NCBI GenBank assembly: GCA_009602725.1
Contig: WELB01000048.1
Coordinates: forward strand, 39,216 to 49,310
DNA: 10,095 bases
From: Spirogloea muscicola
Taxonomy: Eukaryota > Streptophyta > Zygnematophyceae > Spirogloeales > Spirogloeaceae
Reading direction: 5' to 3'
Positions 1 to 8,514 of this stretch are shown piece after piece; the first letter of the stretch is position 1, and every line of letters begins with the position of its first letter. The notes under the pieces are model-generated. The model was given only the letters and a program-made list of their open reading frames with translations, ran no database searches and was not told the DNA's origin. The position numbers and the translations under genes were made by a program.

Positions 1-972
1 TCGCCCCGGAGCCCCCCGCCGCGCGCGCCTCCGCCGCCCCCGGCGAAACCAGCCGCCCGGCTGCCGCCCTCAGGTTGGCTGCCCGCCCTGCCCGCTCGCC
101 TTCCCACTCGGCCCCGGCCTCGTCTCGGCCGCCGAGCCCCGTTCTCGGAGCAGCCCGGCGTGGCGAGCTCCGAGGGGGCGCCGGGTGGCGCAGGCCCCCC
201 CCGGCAGTGGGACCAGCGGCCTGCCCTTCCAGCTCCTTGGACCGCTGCCGGATGCTCGTGGCGTATCTCCGCAGAAATTTGCGGCTTCCCGGCTGCGCGG
301 GCTAGCCGTCTAGCGCCGTTTCCAATGCAGCTCCGGCGGCCAAGCACAAGTCTTGCCCTGGACGGGGCGCGAACAGCTGGCGTCGTCCGTTGTCTCTCGC
401 TTCCAGGGTCTGGGGCTTTGCTTGAGCCAGCAATGGGTGGTCAAGCACCGCTCCTGCCACAGATGAATGCTAGGCATCTGACTCCTCAATTAGCAGAGGG
501 GGCTGTCATCACGCATGGTGGATGACAGCAGTCCAGTGTCATTTTCTCCTCACTAGGGCAGGCAGTAGGTCTGCCATTGGCAGGAGCTTCTGTGCTACTT
601 AGCCTTCTCCACGTTAACAGCCTGGCTGCGAGCTGCTGCATGGGCCTGCGAACGTGCGACGGCATCTCAAACGTAACATGATATCAGGGGGTTTCATCAT
701 TGCAGCTCTTCCAGTGCACAGGCTGGAGTTGCCACTTCGCGGAAGATCGAGATGCAAAGTAGATGCTTGCTCCTGAGACGATCATGTACTATCCATTCCA
801 GCGGGACGGCAACGTCAAAGAGGTCAGTCTGCATGACTGTATTGAGGTGCACCTCTGATCGCGCTGTTGAGGGCTTTAGAGAACCCACGCTGTCTCGTCA
901 ACAATTGAGGGCCAGTATTGTGCCAAAGAGGGCAAAGCTCACAATGAGCAATGCCTACTGTCTCCTCAGAGC
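1..972 (+). promoter_or_regulatory. Upstream and probable 5'UTR region of the NOT2 gene
   Basis: This stretch precedes the first coding exon I can support. The first ~300 bases are very GC-rich with CpG and CCG-rich low-complexity sequence, and later bases fall to ordinary composition. A pyrimidine-rich acceptor-like site (tgtctcctcag, ending at 969) lies 3 bases before the ATG at 973, and another (ttcatcattgcag) ends near 704, so one or more 5'UTR introns are plausible. No TATA box stands out. Short open frames here show no family resemblance and I do not call them genes. The transcription start cannot be placed from sequence alone. Confidence 0.45.
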
Positions 973-3900
973 ATGCTCAGTACGTCAGGCCCGGCAGTGC
1001 TCGACCCTGCCGGAGGCACAGGCCGGCCTTTCTCGTCTTCATTTGCCTCGGCGCAGTCGCAAGCTGCGAATGCAACGGGCTTCCATCATGGAGGTGCATC
1101 CAACTTGAGGGATGGATGGGGGTTAGACTGGGGGCCAGACCGCCCCTTCTTGTGACACTCTGCACTGTGAAATGCTTCCAGCAGAGCAGCAGCTTCTGCT
1201 AGAAAGAGCTTGTGAGGTGAAGTCCAAGCGTGGTGCCTGACCCTCGTTTATGCATGTCTCGGGGCGAACCTGCAGGCAGCGTTCCTAGTCTGCACAGTGT
1301 GCAGACCAACTACACGCTCCAGAACATGCCAAATTTCTCTTCACAGAGGAATCCAGGCGTTGGAATGCCTTCGAGCGCTGCCCCCCAGACTTCGGGAAAC
1401 CTTACAGCCGGACGGTTCTCGGCTGCAAATATACAGGGTGCTCTGCCGCAGTCAATGAGCACGGTGAGCTGTCCACTCAGACTCCTCCTCATGCATCCCG
1501 CGCTTGATGATGTTTAAGCCCGTTCTTCAAAAATGGCCATACAAGCATGCAAGGCGTTCGCGGCCTGCTCTGCCTCAGGTGTCCTAATGCCTCGTGCCCT
1601 GATTTGACTCGTCCTGCAGGTTTCGCACTCTGGGCTGCACGGACATGGCGGCATGGGACTTAGCAGAGCAGGGCTTGGAGTCAGTATGGGTCCCCCGTTC
1701 AGCGGCGGCAGTGTGAATGGTAGCAGCACAGGTCCGGGGCCAAGCATACAGGGAGGGGCAGCGTCGCTCGGCAACCCCCGAGGTGCACAAGGGGCAGGGC
1801 TGTCCGTCAACACTGCCCAGCTAGGCGGAGCTAGTGCTCGCCTGGCGAACCTCGGCGGGAACGTGAGCATGGCTGGAGGAGCAGCAGGTGTTAGCAGTCT
1901 CGGTAGCACCGGGACTGGCAGCAGTCTCAGTAGGGGTCTGAATGCCAGTGTGGGGCTCAACATGGCGGCTCTGAATGGCACCTGGGGAATGAACAGCGTG
2001 GGCCTGGGGCCGCCTGGTAGCAGCGCTGGCACAGGTGCACAGGGCCCTGGCAGGCCAGCCGGCATGAACATGCTGCAGCAGCAGCAAGGAGCTGGCATGC
2101 CCTCGTCTACGTACAACCCTTCAGACAACCTTCTGGCCATCATCAACAGAGGTGAGTGCTTTTGCTGCTTGTGATGACCTCAATGTTCCACTTACTTACA
2201 CTCCTCTGATTAAAGCCTCTACCCTTTTAGATATGTGAGGTGGTGCAGCCAAACAGGACGCAAGGATACCTCTTGGTTGATGTCGTCCAGGCTCTCGAAC
2301 ACTTGTTGTCTTGGCCTAGTAGCTGAGAGGTTGCCATCTGAGGAAGCGCTATGTTGTAGGCGATCCTCTGACCACTTGGAGATCTTTGAAGTAGCAGGGT
2401 GAGAGTATTGAAGGTGCATGCACTGTGCGACTCAACTTTGTGCACTACAATACTGTACGTGCATGATTTCAGCCGCAGGTACGCAAGGAGCTGTCTCCCT
2501 GCTGGGTAACAACTTTGCCTCTGCGCCTGGTGTAGCATTGTCAGGGGGACAACAACAAGCCAATGGTTAGTGAGAGTCTACCCTATGTTTGGAGACCTTG
2601 TAGCATGTAGACCTTGAGACATGAAATGTGACAGAAAAGAAGTCCAGAGTACAAGCTGTATTTGCACCAGGAGCTCTTTGGTCCCCACTTTATGAGTTCC
2701 AGACGCAAAATGCTTCAACTCAATGTGCAGGCGTCTTATGAAACGTAGGCAGAATGATCAACTTCTGCCTTGCCATGTCAAGCGGTGTCATTTGTCCAAT
2801 GCATCACAAGGCGCGGATGTTAGGCACTGATACTCTACCTTATTTTTGGCACTAATCTGCAGCGGCCTTGAGGAAGAGTGCTGTAGTGAATGCTCTCATG
2901 CAACAGAACTCTGAGTTCAGCATACAAAACGAGGACTTTCCTGCACTCCCAGGTGCCAAAGGTGAGTCCAGTGAACCTGCCTGCACTTAGTTTCTTTCTT
3001 GATTTCTACTTGTGCTTTTGGCACTCCCTATCTGGCAGTTTTGTATATGATATATGACATCAATAGACAAGCTTATGATGCTAGAGAACCAAGTTAGCAT
3101 TTTTGAGAGTGCTGTGTATAACCTCTGCTAGCATGAACATTTCTGCCATGTCGTACTGGCCACTTGCAGCTGGGGGTGGGGAGCTGGGCACAGATCTTCT
3201 GACTAGAGATCAGCAGCATGAGAATGCACTAGCTGTGATGCAGAGTCAGCACCTTTCGGTGAGCATGTACCTTACTCTAAGCTTTCCGCTCCTACTGCAT
3301 ATTGGGTGTGCTTTTGCTTGGTCTGGTGAATGCTGGCAAATCCTCCTAACGGACGTGGCCCAGTCCGGTGCTAATGTCCAGCAGATGGGGAGGTCAGGGA
3401 GCTTTGGTCTGGGAAGCACGTACATGCCGCAGCAGCATCAACACCAAAGTCAGCAGCAGGTTGGCGAACACACAGTCCAAGATATTGCACCCCTTCTCCG
3501 TAGCCTGTCCTGTGACGACTCCTTTCGTGAGGATGTGGATTGTCGTCTGGGATATTCCACTCTAGCCAAAGGCCTTAGCTTCACTTCCACCATCTGGGGT
3601 TGAGATTTTGCAAAGTAGGGGTTCTGCAGCACATATTCTACACGTTACCATCACACAACTTTGGCAGGAATGGTCACTCTTTGGCCCTCGAAGCAGACAG
3701 ACAGACTGACTAGTACATCTTCTCGTTTGTAGATGCTTGGTCATCAAGGTACAAGCAACTCGCAGGCAAGCCTGCGAGCAGGATTAGGACAATATGAGCA
3801 GCTCATATCACAACATCAGCACCAACAGCATCAGCAATCACTCCGACTAGGCCAGCAGCAGCAGCAGCAGCCAATAGGGACTCAAGTCACAAGCAAGGAC

Positions 3901-5157
3901 ACTGGACTGAAGCAGGCTCAGAGTGCGGTAGCTGGCCATGACCGCTTCGCTCTCCTCGGCCTGCTTGGCGTGATCCGGATGAGTGACCCAGACTTGACAA
4001 CGCTTGCGCTGGGCACTGATCTCACCACGTTGGGCCTCAACCTGAACTCGAGGGAGAACCTGTACAAGACTTTTGCTTCTCCCTGGGCTGATGGTCCTGT
4101 CAGGGGCGAGCCAGAGTTCACTCTGCCGGCATGCTATGTACAGCCAGCTCCCAAGTTGCAGGTATATTGGCAGCTGTAGCCTTGAGACACCAGCTTGAAC
4201 AGTAGGCTGGCTGCTGATTTCTGAGGCTTGGAACAGCGGCTGAGCAACTAGCAGGTCATGTCAGTATCAAAGTTCCTCTCCATGGTGCCTTTACCATGTC
4301 TGACAAGTGTACACCTGCTCATATGCAGCATGGGTACTTCAAGAAGTTCCAGCAAGACACGCTCTTCTACATCTTCTACAGGTTGGTGGACTGACAGATG
4401 ACTTATTGTGTTGCTCAATGGCTATCTGACCACGTTGTCGATCTTGTGTGACCAACTTTACTAGTCTTTATGCTTTACATTGTCGTTCCTTCAATACGTG
4501 CATGCTCACTCCCATGTGAGTTGACAAGCAATCTTCTGGATGTTGAATGCTGTGCAGCATGCCTAATGATGAAGCGCAACTGTTTGCTGCTGATGAACTG
4601 TAAGCATTGCCGCTCTGCAAATGTGATACTTGCCATTTGTGTGCTCTCAGTTGCGCTTGCTGAACAACAAGTGTTTTTCGAATGATACACCGTATGCATG
4701 CACCATAATCTGGCAGCTGTGCTATTTATACCTAATTTGGGAAAATTATATCTCCCCGCCCTCATTGCAACAGTTGCAACCGGGGCTGGTTCTATCACAA
4801 GGAACACCAGATGTGGTTCACAAGAGTACCCAACACAGAGCCACTAGTGAAGACGGCATCCTATGAAAGGGGATCCTACTACTTCTTTGACCCTACCGTG
4901 TGGGAAACGGGTCGCAAGGTGAGCTTGCAGCTGCTATGGCAGTCCAGGTTTGACATTGTAAAGAAGCACCGAAAGCACTGCAATCGTCCAGGGCACAGTG
5001 TATTGATATCTAGCAGCATCTCTGGAAATGCTTATGTCATTTTGATGTCTTACGAATTCTGGTTTGAGATACTGATTTGCATGTGCAGGACAATTTCGTA
5101 CTGCACTATGAGGCGCTAGAAGCGAGGCCACAATTGCCTGCCACCACGACCAGGTGA
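973..5157 (+). CDS. NOT2: CCR4-NOT transcription complex subunit 2 (NOT2/VIP2 family), 12 coding exons
   Basis: NOT2 is a scaffold subunit of the CCR4-NOT deadenylase; with NOT3/5 it binds the NOT1 C-terminus and helps mRNA decay and transcription control. Inferred exons: 973-1093, 1276-1463, 1620-2151, 2479-2565, 2863-2961, 3170-3258, 3382-3459, 3733-4161, 4329-4381, 4558-4599, 4774-4918, 5089-5157. All introns are GT-AG, phases match throughout, and the sum is 1932 nt (643 residues plus TGA), close to plant NOT2. Conserved blocks in order: GTGRPFSSSFAS near the start, FSIQNEDFPALPG, MQSQHLS followed by MGRSGSFGLG, then LLGLLGVIRMSDPDLTTLAL and TLGLNLNS (from about residue 470), YFKKFQQDTLFYIFYS, DEAQLFAADEL, NRGWFYHKEHQMWFTRV, EPLVKT and DNFVLHYEALE. 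The N-terminal half is Gly/Ser/Asn-rich and likely disordered. The ATG at 973 fits the plant N-terminus. Least certain are the start, the donor at 3460 and the acceptor at 3732; an in-frame alternative acceptor follows 3763. Confidence 0.88.
2471..2478 (+). other. NOT2: Tandem in-frame splice acceptors before NOT2 exon 4
   Basis: Two AG acceptors lie 6 nt apart (2471-2472 and 2477-2478). Both keep the reading frame from the phase-1 donor at 2152, so the protein would read NR-G-TQGAV or NR-AAG-TQGAV. I used the downstream one. The region is variable in NOT2 proteins, so conservation does not choose between them. Confidence 0.5.
3380..3384 (+). other. NOT2: NAGNAG acceptor before NOT2 exon 7
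   Basis: The sequence ccagcag gives two acceptors 3 nt apart, so one Gln can be included or left out. Skipping it joins QHLS directly to MGRSGSFGLG, which matches the plant protein pattern (QHFSMGRS). This favours the distal acceptor, with exon start 3385, though the exon list above uses 3382. Both are in phase. Confidence 0.55.
3805..3872 (+). repeat. CAG/CAA/CAT-rich repeat coding a Gln/His tract in NOT2
   Basis: An imperfect CAG/CAA/CAT run codes for a His/Gln-rich stretch ending in six Gln (about residues 425-444). It lies upstream of the conserved NOT domain. Gln-rich linkers at this place are also seen in plant NOT2. The pure CAG part is short, about five units. Confidence 0.8.
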
Positions 5158-5248
5158 CTGTGAAAGGAGCATTCCACTCCCCACCTTGGCTCGTGCCTTC
5201 CCTTCTTTACCACCCTCTCCTCCCCTTTCCCTCCCTCCCCAATTCCAG
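5154..5248 (+). other. NOT2: Possible optional terminal intron spanning the NOT2 stop codon
   Basis: The end of the last exon reads ACCAG then GTGACT, a good donor that overlaps the TGA stop. From about 5175 there is a long pyrimidine tract ending in aattccag at 5248, a textbook acceptor. Removing the 95 nt keeps frame: the split codon is Arg, and the frame then stays open to TAG at 5361-5363, adding about 37 residues. Without splicing the protein ends PATTTR, which fits plant NOT2 length better. Both forms could exist. Confidence 0.4.
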
Positions 5249-5939
5249 AATTACACGTGGCACCAGCTCGAGGACAGCCACCCTCCCTCATCCTGGTTTT
5301 GAAGCTCCCTTGCGCATGATCGACATGCGCTCGAGTCTACAATTCTTTGTGGTGGTGAGGTAGGACGCTATTGGCCTCCAAGCAGGCCATGTGCTTTTGA
5401 CAGTGAAAATTTCAGCCGCCAGGTGTTGTCAACGTTCCTCAAGGTTAGGCTGGGCGAGGTCAGGATTTTGCCAGCTTATGCTAGAAGTCATTGCATGAGG
5501 TCTATCTCAAGACATACAGGGTGAGTGTCACCTCATGAATCAGTCACATTGGCAGCCCGTGTACATTACATAAGTGGCGCTTCTTCAGCAGGGACGCAGG
5601 TAGTGCTCTCAAGGCATAGTGGTCACTTAGCATGCAAAGGTTGCAGCCCGTCTTTGGGCGCTTAATTGTCCATACGTCATATCAAACTATGACGAGGTAG
5701 TGGAATCTGCTAGCAAGGTACTGGCAGAAGGTGCAAATCCGATCGCCAATTGTAAGCACCACATGTCCTGCAGCACCTGAGACGGAAGGTAATGTGCTGT
5801 GTAAAGTATGCTGGCGACAATTGCTAGCACCACTACTCCCCAAGGGCAGTCCTTCAGAGGTGATGCCCTAGCCTGCAACTGGGCTGTTTTCCTGCCCCCC
5901 GCGCTTCCAGGGTAATGAAGCAGCCCCCTTTCGCCTTAG
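5158..5939 (+). other. 3' flank of NOT2, no supported gene
   Basis: No convincing gene is seen here. The first ~90 bases are pyrimidine-rich. TGTAA, the usual poly(A) signal of chlorophyte algae, occurs at 5751-5755 and would give a 3'UTR of about 600 nt; it is the only candidate I noticed. The stretch ends in a pyrimidine-rich ttcgccttag at the edge of repeat fragment A. Confidence 0.4.
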
Positions 5940-6074
5940 GATATGCTTCCAGCCCAGATGGGTATGCCGGCAGCCTATCTGTCATTTTTGCTACGTAGAG
6001 TGTCAGCTTGTCTGCAGCGAGCTCAGGCTCATGCGTTGCATCAGAAAGCTGGTCGAGCCTTAGCTGGTAGTTAG
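5940..6074 (+). pseudogene. Fragment A: 3' end of a LINE-like retroelement ORF
   Basis: An open frame of about 44 residues ends at TAG 6072-6074 and contains AAYLSFLLRRVSACLQRAQA then HALHQKAGRALAGS. The same peptide recurs in fragments B and C and, more diverged, in D and E. Upstream of 5940 the frame has an immediate stop and similarity to B fades, so this is either a 5'-truncated insertion or an exon joined through the acceptor-like ttcgccttag. In B the same residues continue upstream without a break, which favours truncation. Family assignment is by analogy to B and is inference. Confidence 0.55.
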
Positions 6075-6095
6075 AGAGCTTGTCGATTGCTTGTC

Positions 6096-6276
6096 AATGT
6101 ACGTCACCTGCTGCTAAGCTGACCCGCTCAGTAACCACGAGTCAGCACATAGAGGTCGCTAACTGATGCTTGAATACCGGACGGCAATCGACCGGTATTC
6201 AAGCATCAGTTAGCGACCTCTATGTGCTGACTCGCGGTAACTGAGCGGGTCAGCTTAGCAGCAGGTGACGTACATT
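6096..6276. repeat. Long near-perfect inverted repeat (85-bp arms, 11-nt loop)
   Basis: Positions 6096-6180 and 6192-6276 are reverse complements with two mismatches that I can see, separated by acggcaatcga. The right arm and the sequence after it (gtgcttgcctttgtacttgg) match the 3' region of fragments B and C; the left arm is therefore an extra inverted copy. GTCAATGT occurs at both edges (6093-6100 and 6278-6285), possibly a target duplication. If transcribed, the RNA would form a long hairpin. Confidence 0.92.
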
Positions 6277-6903
6277 GGTCAATGTGCTTGCCTTTGTACT
6301 TGGCCACACATGGCCTCCCCATCTCTTAATACACACGCATTCACCTTTCGCCAAGCAGCAAGTATCTGGTTCTAACTAAGTCACTCAGGGGGGAAGTAGA
6401 AACATTAGTTAGTGACTTTTAAGAATAGGGCAGTAAGTGCAGCCACCCAGCCTCCCCGAGTAGACTGCTGACAACTGCAAGATGCATGGCCATCTGCGGA
6501 ATATCAGCAGCTTTGCCAGAGAGAGGCCCGCTGCATGGGGAAAAGCACGCCAGTCACTCATGAGACTCAAAAGTTGTCACTCAGATGTTCATTTACATCA
6601 TTCGCTTTGTTGGCTATACTCACAGCTATTGATTCCTGCTTGCGCTGGCCTACTAGCAAGCCTCGATCTGCTAGTTCTGTCCTGCCCCCCTATCACTTTG
6701 ACATATTGTTGGGCTGGCCACTCACAGCGGGAGCCCTCAGTGTGCATGGTCATGTCTCTCTCATTGCCGCCACCGGGGGCGGTCCGTCAGCGCCGTCCTG
6801 CTCAGGACATTCTGCGCAGGGGGCTGGCCGCTCATAGCATCGCCTCCGCCATAGGAGAAGCAGTCCTCCTTTGGCTTCCCAAGGCTATTTCCTGCTGGTA
6901 CCA
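6277..6903. other. Intergenic repeat-rich stretch with two GGGCTGGCC motifs
   Basis: No gene is supported. The first ~40 bases continue the 3' region shared with B and C. Two direct copies of a short motif (GGGCTGGCC then CTCA.AGC) occur at 6711-6729 and 6821-6839, the diverged members of the palindromic repeat family seen downstream. The open frame through here reaches fragment D but its upper part has no recognisable features. Confidence 0.5.
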
Positions 6904-7042
6904 TGGGGAGCAGGCGGACTTCAAACCAGCAGGCTCGCTCGCGCAGGTGTATCGCATGCGCCTGCCCGTCTCGCTCCAGAGGACCATGGCACGCGCGCTG
7001 CATCTGCGTGCCGGCCGTGCATTGCCTGCAGCCTTCTGGTGA
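6904..7042 (+). pseudogene. Fragment D: diverged retroelement ORF 3' end
   Basis: The open frame ends VSLQRTMARALHLRAGRALP followed by AAFW and TGA (7040-7042). It shares the LQR..A.ALH..AGRAL pattern with A, B and C, but is richer in GC and clearly from another subfamily. Nucleotides 6964-7029 are a reverse-complement match to 7251-7316 (fragment E). The upstream limit is uncertain. Confidence 0.45.
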
Positions 7043-7120
7043 GAAGGGCTCGCCCATTGAGGATAGGGGCTGGAAAAGCCAGCCCAAAAAAGAATGAACA
7101 AAGTACGAGAAGGGGGGCCA
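7041..7120 (-). repeat. Palindrome-bearing repeat, inverted copy of 8716-8800
   Basis: Read on the minus strand, this matches the plus strand at 8716-8800 along nearly its whole length: a C-run, tgtact/cgtact, ttcattcttttttgggctgg, the inner palindrome, then caatgggcgagcccttct. The inner hairpin at 7067-7085 pairs GGGCTGG with CCAGCCC around a five-base loop. Confidence 0.85.
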
Positions 7121-7174
7121 GAGGAAGCGCAAAGATAACAAAGCACACAAAGAAAGAAAGCAGCTGCAAATCAC

Positions 7175-7345
7175 TCAGTAACCCCTGCTAAGCAGCCGCA
7201 AATCAGAGAGGCTAGGGTCCTGAAAGTGGGTCCCCTGGCCAGAGCCAGAGGCAGCAAGAGCCCGGCCGGCACGAAGGTGCAGCGCACGGGCCATCGACCG
7301 CTGCAGCGAGACGGCCCTGACCAGGGGACCCGCTACCCGCAGACC
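7175..7345 (-). pseudogene. Fragment E: diverged retroelement ORF 3' end, opposite strand
   Basis: On the minus strand the frame reads AVSLQRSMARALHLRAGRAL, then AASGSGQ and on to DLRLLSRGY and TGA (7175-7177). It is almost the same peptide as D and lies in inverse orientation about 220 bp away. Its last part and the sequence after the stop resemble 9360-9430 (fragment F): both read, on the minus strand, cttgcggct/tttgcggct, aggggtta.tgag and agctgctttc. Confidence 0.45.
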
Positions 7346-7400
7346 AGATTCTCCGACCTGTTACCCTGCCCCCTTCGAAATCTATTCATTCTTGTTATTT

Positions 7401-7446
7401 GGGCTGGCCTCTCACAGCCACCGCCCTCTCCTAGAAGGGAGAGGGC
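7401..7446 (+). repeat. Palindromic repeat copy 4 with a second hairpin
   Basis: The copy starts GGGCTGGCCTCTCACAGCC, an imperfect palindrome, and continues accgccctctcc. A second hairpin follows at once: CCTCTCC, loop TAGAA, GGGAGAGG. The same order (ggctggcc..tc.cagccaccgccctctcct) recurs at 9622-9652. Confidence 0.75.
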
Positions 7447-7562
7447 CCCTTTTCTATTCCAATGCATACCTTTCGGGCTGTCAGCTCAAGGCCACGGCCC
7501 CTCATTCGGGGCAGCACACAGCGGGGTGGCGCCTACCGGCTTTCGCGGATCTTCGGACTTTG

Positions 7563-7632
7563 TCCATTCTTTCTGGGCTGGCCTTTTTCAGCCCCTTACC
7601 TTCTATGGGAGAGCCCTTCGCATAGAATGGGA
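7563..7632 (+). repeat. Palindromic repeat copy 5 with a second hairpin
   Basis: Preceded by ccattctttct, the copy is GGGCTG-GCCTTTTTC-AGCCCC-type sequence at 7575-7595. A second stem then pairs cccttaccttctatg with catagaatgggaaggg around ggagagcccttcg. Fragment B begins immediately afterwards, so this repeat may mark the 5' junction of the truncated element. Confidence 0.7.
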
Positions 7633-7990
7633 AGGGTCGATGTTGTTGTTACGGAGGCGTATAAAGGTCCAGCATCGACACACATCGCTGGCCACGCAGT
7701 GGGCAGTGCAGAGCAAAGAAAGCTGCAGCACTACTCCGTTTACCCCCAATGCGATCAGCTCCTGCCAGCTGCAGTTGACATCTTTGGCTGTATAGGTCCT
7801 CGTTTCCACACTCTCCTTCAGAGTATTGCCAATCTAGGCTACGCACGACGTGCAGATATGTTTCCGGCTGAGATGGGCCTGCCAGCTGCATATCTGTCGT
7901 TCTTGCGATGACGCGTTTCGGCCTGTTTGCGCGTGCTCAGGCTGATGCTTTGCACCAGAAAGCTGGGCGAGCTCTAGTTGGTGGCGGAAA
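7633..7990 (+). pseudogene. Fragment B: C-terminal part of a LINE-like reverse-transcriptase ORF, broken
   Basis: The longest copy of the family, about 115 residues. In order it shows RVDVVVTEAYKGPAS, AVGSAEQRKLQHYS, LLPAAVDIFGCIGPRF, HTLLQSIANLGYA, then MGLPAAYLSFL. Reading frames of many plant, algal and protist non-LTR retroelements end with this kind of layout: a V-rich strand, an AE..K...Y helix, a P..V..FG..G segment and a final R-rich helix. That is recall of a pattern, not a search. An in-frame TGA lies at 7909-7911 where fragment A keeps its frame, and a one-base deletion near 7931-7934 relative to A and C shifts the following LHQKAGRAL part. Both breaks make it nonfunctional. No endonuclease or catalytic reverse-transcriptase motifs are present, so it is 5'-truncated. 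Confidence 0.6.
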
Positions 7991-8156
7991 GGGCTTCGTA
8001 TCTGTCATCTAGTATTCAGGCATCAATTAGAGACCTCTATGTTTTGACCCGTGGTTACTGAGCGGGTCAATCTGCTGTAGGTGACGTGCTTCTCTAGATG
8101 TGCTTGCCTTTGTACTTGGCCATTTGGCCTTTGTTTGTATCAAATACACGAAAATC
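7914..8156 (+). repeat. Left arm of the large B/C inverted repeat
   Basis: This segment, running from the end of the retroelement frame through its 3' untranslated part to tcaaatacacgaaa, is matched in reverse complement at 8464-8705. Shared landmarks are tttcggcctgtttgc, caccagaaagctgg, agtattcagg, the TGACCCG/CGGGTCA pair and gtgcttgcctttgtacttgg. Arms are similar but not identical, with a gap near 8085-8097. Confidence 0.88.
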
Positions 8157-8463
8157 TCCTTCCCATACAGAGTGGGTCCAGGCAGCCTCGGAGTATGAGC
8201 GGGCGTGGCCACAACCTGCGCAAGCAGCAGACGTGAATGCAACACGCAGAATCTTCTAATTCTCGTCCCTGGGTCCTAGGATCCAGGGTACAAGGTTTCC
8301 GATGGGTCAAAGAAATTGCTCGCCCACAGAAAGAAAAACACAGAGGATAGGGGCAAAGAGGGGCAAATCTTCTTCCTGAGGAAATTACTTGTATGAAGAA
8401 CAATCGAAGGCCAAAATGGCCAAGTACATAGGCAAAGCGAGAAGGAGGGAGAAGGAGGAATAA
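8157..8463. other. Spacer between B and C arms
   Basis: No gene is supported. The spacer holds a partial extra copy of the arm's terminal motif (8405-8437) and a stretch near 8318-8400 with gctcgccc and a ggataggggc-like block resembling, in inverse, the sequence after the palindromic repeats. Confidence 0.5.
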
Positions 8464-8514
8464 TTTCGTGTATTTGAAACAAACGAAGGCCAAATGGCCA
8501 AGTACAAAGGCAAG
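8405..8514 (-). repeat. Direct duplication of the retroelement 3' terminal motif
   Basis: cgaaggccaaaatggccaag at 8405 and cgaaggccaaatggccaagt at 8484 begin two direct copies of about 30 bases. On the minus strand these are the gcctttgtacttggccattt segment found once after fragments A and B. GGCCAAATGGCC-type sequence is itself palindromic. Confidence 0.8.

Noticed and set aside
160-525. Open frame in the GC-rich upstream region
   Set aside because: Arg/Ala/Pro-rich composition expected of GC-rich DNA, with no recognisable motif or supporting splice structure.
1514-2146. Long minus-strand open frame of about 210 codons opposite NOT2 exon 3
   Set aside because: It is Pro/Ala/Cys-rich and is the reverse of a Gly/Ser-rich coding exon whose splice phases and homology fix the plus strand.
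3103-3603. Single open frame through NOT2 exons 6-7 and both flanking introns
   Set aside because: Conserved NOT2 blocks appear only at 3170-3258 and 3385-3459; the sequence between and after lacks similarity and has good splice sites.
6096-6276. Hairpin as a DNA-transposon MITE
   Set aside because: The arms match the 3' region of the neighbouring retroelement copies and the right arm continues into their shared flank, so an inverted duplication explains it better, though the 8-bp flanking repeats leave some doubt.
7656-7666. TATAAA-like sequence
   Set aside because: It lies within the coding part of fragment B and codes for conserved-looking residues there; no start signals follow.
7226-7795. 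Plus-strand open frame of about 189 codons
   Set aside because: It runs through inverted repeat E and the palindromic repeats in a different frame from fragment B, and shows no family features.
8405-8514. CRISPR-like array
   Set aside because: Only two repeat units, in a eukaryotic context, explained by duplication of the retroelement 3' end.
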